This document shows, one piece after another, positions 29,831 through 35,109 of a DNA stretch of 35,109 bases. A program made the translations under genes and the position numbers. The stretch's first letter is position 1. Each line of letters begins with the position of its first letter. The notes beneath the pieces were generated by a model that saw only the letters and a program-made list of their open reading frames with translations, had not been told where the DNA came from and did no database searches. Source of the DNA: JBPCMN01 sp013695115 (GTDB lineage: Bacteria; Actinomycetota; Acidimicrobiia; IMCC26256; JACDBD01); NCBI GenBank assembly GCA_051002235.1, contig JBPCMN010000039.1:1-35109 (forward strand), read 5' to 3'.

Positions 29831-31642
29831 CTAGACGCGGAGCGGGTCGACCTCGACGCGCAATCGGCCGAGGGCGCGCGCCTCGGAGAAGTCGGTGGCG
29901 GCGAGCGCGTCGGCCAGCATTTCAGCGGTCGGTGCCTGGACGAGGGCCCGTGCCGGCGCGGCGGTCGGCCCGAGCACGGTCACCTCGCTTCGGGTCCGAA
30001 GCCGGTCGCAGGCGACCGCGACCGTGTCGTCGGCACCGCTGATCTCGGCGAGACCGCCGAACGGGGGGAAGCCGAGTGCCTCGCGCCGGGCGCGCTCGGG
30101 GGCCGCCGCAATCGTGGGATCGGCCTGACGGGCCGCGGTGAGCACGTCGTGATCGGGCGCCCGCGTCTGCACGAGCACGCGACCGCCCCCGCTCTTCGAG
30201 CCGACCACGCGAGCCGCTCGGGCCAGCAGCATCAGCGCCAGCTCGGTGGCCCGGTAACGCGGCGCGAGGAGCTCCTGGTCGAACTCGAGGAACGCGCACA
30301 GGCGGACCGGTGGCCGGGTGGGCGCCCGGTGCAGCACGGCCTCGGTGCCGACGAGCACCTCGGCAGCGGGGGGAACCTCGAGCGCCCCACCGACCTCGGC
30401 GACCGACGTGCGGGGCAGCAGGGCGCTCAGCTCCTCAGCCAGGCGGGTCACGCCGACTCGCCGGGCCTTCAGTTGGGTGCCGTGGCACGCCTGGCAGACC
30501 CGGGGCCGGGTGGCGCCGCAGCGGGCGCAGGTGAGGCCGTCGTCCCCCTCGGCCGCCGCCGCGTCACAGCGGGCGCACGTCACCAGTGCACCGCAGGTCC
30601 CGCACACGAGCATCCGGGCCCGGCCCTTGCGGTTGAGCACGCACACCGCTCGACCGTCGACGACGGCGGCACGGACCGCGTCTGCCAGCCGGGTGGTGAG
30701 CAAGCTCCGGCCCGGCGGCTCGTTCCGAAGGTCGACGACCTCGAGGGTGGGCCACCCGGCACGCTCGACATTGCGGAGTGGTCGCAACGGCGGGACGCCC
30801 GCGTGGACCTCGGCCTCGAGGGTTGGGACCGGCGAGACCAGCGCGACCCGGACGCCGGCGCGTCGCCCGCGCTCGACCGCAACCTCGCGTGCGTTCCACG
30901 CCGGTGTCCGTTCCTCCTTCAGGGCCTCATCGGCTTCGTCCAGGACCACGATCGCGGCCAGATCCGGCACGGGGGCGAAGACAGCCAGGCGCCCGCCGAC
31001 GACGACGCACGCGCCGGTCCGCGCCCGGTCCCACATGGCAGTGCGCTCGGCGGCGGCGAGATCGCTGTGGAGCGTGACCGGCGAGCGGCCCTCTCGCTCG
31101 AGCTGGCGCACGAGGAGCGGGACCCGGGCGGCGCCGGGGAGCACCACGATGGTCGAGCCCTCGGAAGCGAGCAGACCCAGCACGAGCTCGCGCCGGTCGA
31201 CGGCCGGCGGCCAGGCGATGACGGAGCACGGCTTCGCCCGCGCGTCGGCGACGACATCGGGCAGGGCGGCCGCGGGCGGGAAGACTGCTGCCCCCGGTTC
31301 GGGCGCGGGCCCGGGAGGCACGACGTTGGGCGGCGACGCGGCCCCGAGGAGCGCGGACACGGGACCGGCGTAGCGCCACGCCGCCCAGGCACAGAGATCG
31401 ACGACGTCGGCGGGCGGTCCGGCCGAGGCCACCTTGGCCAGGGGGAGCAGCCGGTCGAGCCCGGCCTCGGGCACGACGCCGTCGGCCACGACCCAGCCGC
31501 GCACCCGCCGACCGTGCAGCGGAACCCGCACGATGGTCCCCACGCGCACGACGTCGCCAAAGTCGGGCGGAACGAGATAGTCGAACGCGCGGTCGACCGC
31601 GGAGACGTCCGGTCGTACGCGACAGACGCGCGGCGGAGTTAC
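29831..31642 (-). CDS. priA: Primosomal protein PriA, actinobacterial type without helicase ATPase
   Basis: Replication-restart factor. About 603 residues. The N-terminal DNA-binding domain (DRAFDYLVPPDF, GTIVRVPLHGRRVRGWVV) and the eight-Cys zinc region (CGTCGALVTCARC...CARCG...CQACHG) are present. The ATPase core is degenerate: no GxxxxGK[ST] loop is found where Walker A should be (PPAVDRRELVLGLLASEG), while VVLDEADEALKEERTPAWNARE keeps a DEAD-like shadow of motif II. Loss of helicase motifs is known for actinobacterial PriA. No ATG/GTG/TTG lies before the conserved N-terminus; the coordinates begin at GTA (31640-31642), overlapping the metK stop as GTAA, as the least bad choice. Confidence 0.88.
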   Translation of the reverse strand, partial: VTPPRVCRVRPDVSAVDRAFDYLVPPDFGDVVRVGTIVRVPLHGRRVRGWVVADGVVPEAGLDRLLPLAKVASAGPPADVVDLCAWAAWRYAGPVSALLGAASPPNVVPPGPAPEPGAAVFPPAAALPDVVADARAKPCSVIAWPPAVDRRELVLGLLASEGSTIVVLPGAARVPLLVRQLEREGRSPVTLHSDLAAAERTAMWDRARTGACVVVGGRLAVFAPVPDLAAIVVLDEADEALKEERTPAWNAREVAVERGRRAGVRVALVSPVPTLEAEVHAGVPPLRPLRNVERAGWPTLEVVDLRNEPPGRSLLTTRLADAVRAAVVDGRAVCVLNRKGRARMLVCGTCGALVTCARCDAAAAEGDDGLTCARCGATRPRVCQACHGTQLKARRVGVTRLAEELSALLPRTSVAEVGGALEVPPAAEVLVGTEAVLHRAPTRPPVRLCAFLEFDQELLAPRYRATELALMLLARAARVVGSKSGGGRVLVQTRAPDHDVLTAARQADPTIAAAPERARREALGFPPFGGLAEISGADDTVAVACDRLRTRSEVTVLGPTAAPARALVQAPTAEMLADALAATDFSEARALGRLRVEVDPLRV

Positions 31643-32838
31643 TTCGCTAGCGACTGCGCCGCCTCGCGCAGCGCGTCCACCTCGTTGGTCAGCTCCCAGG
31701 TGAAGTCCTTCTCCGACCGGCCGAAGTGCCCGTACGCCGCGGTGCGCTTGAAGATCGGGCGGCGCAGGTTGAGCCGCTCGATGATCGCCGCCGGCCGCAG
31801 GTCGAAGTGGTCCTGCACCAGCCCGCCGAGCTTCAGCGGATCGATCTCCGACGTCCCGAACGTCTCCACCATGACCGACACCGGCTTGGCGACGCCGATG
31901 GCGTACGCCACCTGGACCTCGCAGCGCTTGGCGATCCCGGCGGCGACCACGTTCTTGGCCACGTTGCGCACTGCGTACGCCGCCGAGCGGTCGACCTTGG
32001 TCGGGTCCTTCCCGCTGAACGCTCCCCCGCCATGACGCGCCATGCCACCGTAAGTGTCGACGATGATCTTGCGACCGGTGAGGCCGCAGTCGGCGTGAGG
32101 ACCGCCGAGTTCGAAGCTCCCGGTCGGGTTGCACAGCACCTCGTAGTCGTCATCGGCGAACTGCGGCGGTAGCAGCGGCCGGATGACGTGCTCCTGGAGG
32201 TCCGGCTTCAACAGCGTCTCGATGTCGATACCGGGCTGGTGCTGGGTCGAGATCAGGACGGTGCACAGCCGCTTGGGTACGCCGTCCTCGTACTCGATGG
32301 TCACCTGGGTCTTGCCGTCCGGCCGCAGGTACGGGAGCACGCCCGCCTTGCGGACCTCCGACAGCCGGTGGGCGAGACGATGCGCGAGCCAGATCGGCAT
32401 CGGCATGAGGTCGTCGGTCTCGTTGCAGGCGTAGCCGAACATCATCCCCTGGTCGCCGGCGCCGACCTCGTCGTAGTGGTCGCCCGTCCCCGACCGGAAC
32501 TCGGTGGCCTTGTCGACGCCCTGGGCGATGTCGGGTGACTGCTCGTCGATGGAGGTGATGACACCGCAGGTGGTGCCGTCGAAGCCGTAGGTGGCGTCGG
32601 TGTAGCCGATGCCGCGGATCGTGTCGCGGACGACGCGCGGGATGTCGACGTACGCGGTCGTGCTGATCTCGCCGGCGACGACCACCATGCCGGTGGTACA
32701 GAGCGACTCGCATGCCACCCGGCTCTCGGGGTCTTCCTCGTAGATCGCGTCGAGCACGGCGTCGCTGATCTGGTCGCACATCTTGTCGGGGTGACCCTCG
32801 GTCACCGATTCGGATGTGAACGTGAACCGACTACTCAC
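31639..32838 (-). CDS. metK: S-adenosylmethionine synthetase
   Basis: Makes SAM from methionine and ATP. 399 residues. SVTEGHPDKMCDQISDAVLD, GDQGMMFGYACNET, and GGGAFSGKDPTKVDRSAAY (phosphate loop and active-site Lys/Asp) are the expected signatures. GTG at 32836-32838 overlaps the coaBC stop (GTGA). No SAM riboswitch is seen; it is expressed as part of the gmk-rpoZ-coaBC unit. Confidence 0.98.
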   Translation of the reverse strand: MSSRFTFTSESVTEGHPDKMCDQISDAVLDAIYEEDPESRVACESLCTTGMVVVAGEISTTAYVDIPRVVRDTIRGIGYTDATYGFDGTTCGVITSIDEQSPDIAQGVDKATEFRSGTGDHYDEVGAGDQGMMFGYACNETDDLMPMPIWLAHRLAHRLSEVRKAGVLPYLRPDGKTQVTIEYEDGVPKRLCTVLISTQHQPGIDIETLLKPDLQEHVIRPLLPPQFADDDYEVLCNPTGSFELGGPHADCGLTGRKIIVDTYGGMARHGGGAFSGKDPTKVDRSAAYAVRNVAKNVVAAGIAKRCEVQVAYAIGVAKPVSVMVETFGTSEIDPLKLGGLVQDHFDLRPAAIIERLNLRRPIFKRTAAYGHFGRSEKDFTWELTNEVDALREAAQSLAK

Positions 32839-34055
32839 TGGTTTCCTTTCAGGCTTTCGACGATCCGGTCGAGGATGAGACCGGCGAGATCGGGCTTGGG
32901 CATCAGCGGGATCTCCTCGGCGGAGCCGGACGAGTACAGCAGGACCGCCCGGTTAGTGTCGACTTCGAAGCCCGCATCGGGCGCGGACACGTCGTTCGCG
33001 ACCATGAGGTCGACCCGTTTGGCCGCGAGCTTGGTCGCGGCGTGCTCGCGGACGTGCTCGGTCTCGGCCGCGAAGCCGACGAGCACCTGGTGCGGCTGCT
33101 TGCGCTCACCCAGGGTGGCGAGGATGTCGGGCGTGGGCTCGAGCACGACCTCGGGCACGCCGTCGTGCTTCTTGAGTTTCTGCGCGGTGGTCGCCTTGGG
33201 CCGGAAGTCGGCGACCGCCGCCGCCATCACGACCACGTCGACCTCGGCGAACCGGCCGAGTACCGCGTCGGCCATCTCGTCGGCGGTCTCGACCCGCACG
33301 ACCTCGACAACGTCGGTGGCCGGGTGATCGGCGGCCGTCACCAGCGTGACGGCGGCGCCACGACGGGCGGCGACGTCGGCGACGGCGTGGCCCATCTTCC
33401 CCGACGACCGGTTCCCGACGAAGCGGACGGGGTCGAGCGGCTCGCGGGTGCCCCCCGCGGTGACCAGGACGCGCACGCCCGCGAGGTCGCCGGTGGCGAG
33501 TGCGGCGGCGACCGCGCCCACGATGCGTGCCGGATCCGCCAGGCGCCCTTCGCCCTCGTCACCCCCGGCGAGGCGGCCGGCTTCGGGGTCGACGACGTGG
33601 ACACCCCGGCGCCGCAGCGTCGTCAGGTTCTCCTGCACCGCCGGGTGCTCCCACATCTCGGTGTGCATGGCCGGCGCAACCAGGACCGGCGCGCGTGTCG
33701 CGAGCAGGGTCGCGGTGAGGAGGTCGTCGGAGATGCCGGCGGCGTACTTGCCGAGCAGCTTGGCGGTGGCGGGCGCGACGACGATCAGGTCGGCCGACTG
33801 CCCCAGGCGGGTGTGCGGGATCGGGTCGGGCCCGTCGAAGAGCGACGTGCGCGCCGGCTCGGAGGCCAGCGCCGAGAACGTGAGCGCGCCGACGAAGCGG
33901 AGGGCGTCGTCGGTGAGCACGGGGGCGACGTGGGCGCCGGCGTCGACCAGGCGGCGGCACACTTCGACGGCCTTGTAGGCGGCGATGCCACCGGTCACTC
34001 CCAGGATGACGCGTCGTCCCCGGAGGCTGACGAGCGGGGCGGAAGTGTCGGTCAT
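32835..34055 (-). CDS. coaBC: Bifunctional phosphopantothenoylcysteine decarboxylase / phosphopantothenate-cysteine ligase
   Basis: Two consecutive steps of coenzyme A synthesis. 406 residues. The N-terminal flavoprotein CoaC (about 1-190) has VTGGIAAYKAVE, the active-site His in PHTRLGQSADLIVVAPATA, and PAMHTEMW, where His replaces the Asn of the classical PxMNxxMW motif; I believe other actinobacteria share this. The C-terminal CoaB shows TAGGTREPLDPVRFVGNRSSG, VADFRPK and KLKKHDG. ATG at 34053-34055, 33 bases after rpoZ. Confidence 0.96.
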   Translation of the reverse strand: MTDTSAPLVSLRGRRVILGVTGGIAAYKAVEVCRRLVDAGAHVAPVLTDDALRFVGALTFSALASEPARTSLFDGPDPIPHTRLGQSADLIVVAPATAKLLGKYAAGISDDLLTATLLATRAPVLVAPAMHTEMWEHPAVQENLTTLRRRGVHVVDPEAGRLAGGDEGEGRLADPARIVGAVAAALATGDLAGVRVLVTAGGTREPLDPVRFVGNRSSGKMGHAVADVAARRGAAVTLVTAADHPATDVVEVVRVETADEMADAVLGRFAEVDVVVMAAAVADFRPKATTAQKLKKHDGVPEVVLEPTPDILATLGERKQPHQVLVGFAAETEHVREHAATKLAAKRVDLMVANDVSAPDAGFEVDTNRAVLLYSSGSAEEIPLMPKPDLAGLILDRIVESLKGNQ

Positions 34056-34088
34056 GGTGGTCGGGCCGGAGCCCGGGGAAGCCGGTCT

Positions 34089-34391
34089 TTACTCGGCCGG
34101 CTCGTCCGCGACTTCCTCGCCCTCGGCCCCGTCCTCGGGCTCCTCGGGCAGCGGGACCGCTTCGATCTTGCCCGCCTCGATCTCCTCGAGCGAGATCGAC
34201 AACGGCTTCCGTGAGACCGAGGTCACCTGCGGGGGAACGATCTTACCCAGGCCCTCGCCGAGCTGGTTGTAGTAGTCGTTGATCTCGCGGGCCCGCATCG
34301 CCGCCAGCGTGACCAGCGTGAACTTGGAGTCGACCCGGTCCATCAGGCTCTCCATCCGGGGTTCCATCAGGGAAGCGCGGCGTTCTGCCAT
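34089..34391 (-). CDS. rpoZ: RNA polymerase omega subunit
   Basis: Small assembly subunit of RNA polymerase. 100 residues from ATG 34389-34391; ATGs seven and eleven codons later are alternatives. MDRVDSKFTLVTLAAMRAREINDYYNQL (about residues 17-44) is the omega core, and KPLSISLEEIEAGKI the conserved second part, followed by a highly acidic tail. The gmk-rpoZ-coaBC-metK order is a strong actinobacterial context. Confidence 0.95.
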   Translation of the reverse strand: MAERRASLMEPRMESLMDRVDSKFTLVTLAAMRAREINDYYNQLGEGLGKIVPPQVTSVSRKPLSISLEEIEAGKIEAVPLPEEPEDGAEGEEVADEPAE

Positions 34392-34432
34392 CGGATTCTC
34401 CGCCAAACGGCTGGGGGAAGGAGCCGGACGGG

Positions 34433-34996
34433 CTAGGACGCTGCCCGCCGGTGTGCTTCCAGGATAGCAGCGACCTCCTCGGCAGCCCGATCCGCGTCGT
34501 CGTTGACGATGACATGGTCGAAACGGACCGCTTGGGCCTCCTCCGCCTCCGCCTCCGCCAGGCGGCGCTCCACCGCCTCGGGGTCGTCCTGGCCCCGGCC
34601 CAGCAGCCGTTGGCGCTGGACCCCCCGCGACGGGGGTCGCACGAACACGAGCACGGCGTCGGGGAACGCCTCCTTCACCGACAGCGCCCCCTGGACGTCC
34701 ACCTCGAGCAGGACGTCGTCCCCGGCGGCGAGGTGCTCCTCCACCGGCGCCCGCGGGGTGCCCTTGAGATCGCCGTACACGTCGAACGACTCGAGGAAGC
34801 CCGCCTCGGCGCGTAGCCGCTCGAAGTCGTCCCGGCTCAGGAAGATGTAGTCGCGTCCGTCGACTTCGTCGTCTCGTGGAGGCCGGGTGGTCGCCGAGAC
34901 CGAGTACCACAGGCTCGGATCGCGCTCGAGGAGCCGGCGGACGATCGTGCCCTTGCCGACCCCGGAGGGACCGGCGATGGCAAGGAGGACAGCCAT
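34433..34996 (-). CDS. gmk: Guanylate kinase
   Basis: Phosphorylates GMP to GDP. 187 residues. P-loop GPSGVGKGT at about 9-17; SVSATTRPPRDDEVDGRDY is the GMP-binding segment; LLEVDVQGALSVKEAFPDAVLVF follows. ATG at 34994-34996 gives the family start MAVLLAIAGPSG. The same frame is open upstream to the window edge, through the antisense of repeat copy F, but that part is not family-like. Confidence 0.96.
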   Translation of the reverse strand: MAVLLAIAGPSGVGKGTIVRRLLERDPSLWYSVSATTRPPRDDEVDGRDYIFLSRDDFERLRAEAGFLESFDVYGDLKGTPRAPVEEHLAAGDDVLLEVDVQGALSVKEAFPDAVLVFVRPPSRGVQRQRLLGRGQDDPEAVERRLAEAEAEEAQAVRFDHVIVNDDADRAAEEVAAILEAHRRAAS

Positions 34997-35025
34997 CCTT
35001 ACTGCCTCGTCCTTCGGCACAATCC

Positions 35026-35109
35026 ATGCCGCTCCAGGCAACTTGGCGTCTGAGCGAGCGGCTGCGGCGCAGGTCTCCTGCAACAACACGAGCGGAGGAA
35101 TCGGGGTGG
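35026..35109 (+). CDS. Possible mini-ORF in repeat copy F, running off the window
   Basis: Plus-strand ATG at 35026-35028 reads MPLQATWRLSERLRRRSPAT and stays open to the edge. It shares TWRLSER at the same distance from Met as the mini-ORF at 29059-29151, and stays alignable (SERLRRRSPATTRA against SERPRRRYPAPQRA) without a frameshift. It is antisense to the region before gmk. Expression is unknown. Confidence 0.3.
   Translation, partial: MPLQATWRLSERLRRRSPATTRAEESGW
35041..35109 (+). repeat. Dispersed junction repeat, copy F (opposite orientation)
   Basis: Plus strand ACTTGGCGTCTGAGCGAGCG, then GCTGCGGCGCAGG-TCT-CCTGC, a shortened palindrome, then diverged sequence ending GAGCGGAGGAATCGGGGTG. 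It is the only copy on the plus strand and lies 45 bases upstream of gmk. Confidence 0.7.

Noticed and set aside
28955..32035. 1026-codon plus-strand open frame over fmt, def and priA
   Set aside because: Antisense to three well-identified genes and the intergenic repeats, with no recognisable domain; long antisense frames are expected at this GC content.

Overview
This is a high-GC chromosomal stretch from an actinobacterium, filled almost end to end with housekeeping genes in translationally coupled operons. Three things point to Actinobacteria: an F420-type LLM oxidoreductase, a PriA that has lost its ATPase motifs, and a gene order that follows the mycobacterial one (infC-rpmI-rplT-rRNA methylase-pheST near argCJBDFRGH, and gmk-rpoZ-coaBC-metK-priA-def-fmt-rsmB-rpe-rib genes). 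Acidimicrobiia or a neighbouring uncultured class is my guess from gene style; the sequence does not prove it. No mobile element, CRISPR array, tRNA or rRNA gene was seen, and no gene-free gap exceeds 300 bases.

Layout, left to right. 1-9023 (minus): the complete arginine operon argC-J-B-D-F-R-G-H, ending in a 3-methyladenine DNA glycosylase cut by the window edge. 9044-10043 (plus): two hot-dog (MaoC-like) proteins flanking a small zinc ribbon. 10003-12553: an LLM oxidoreductase (minus), an amidohydrolase (plus) and a thioesterase (minus). 12556-17972 (minus): infC-rpmI-rplT-rRNA methylase-pheS-pheT. 18172-20484 (plus): a DUF1844-like protein and a GH15 glycosidase. 20481-25282 (minus): an FMN-riboswitch-controlled ribD-ribE-ribBA-ribH operon running into hisG and a small cold-shock-like protein. 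25365-34996 (minus): gmk-rpoZ-coaBC-metK-priA, then def-fmt-rsmB-rpe and a fusion of a response-regulator receiver with a MoaB/MogA domain.

The most unusual signal is a dispersed repeat of about 40-65 bp, seen at six places, nearly all at gene junctions. Its core is an imperfect palindrome. In one reading frame the copies spell a similar short peptide (core SERPR, longer form SERPRGRYPAPQRARR). In front of argR and def this mini-ORF ends in TAG exactly two bases before the next ATG; in front of fmt it ends eight bases before it. At the 3' ends of ribH and mpg a second subtype extends the host protein in frame. Other points worth a look are two very short divergent promoter regions that look leaderless on both sides, a probable AUA start for infC, two genes (rRNA methylase, priA) whose conserved N-termini have no ATG/GTG/TTG start, and the receiver-MoaB fusion.
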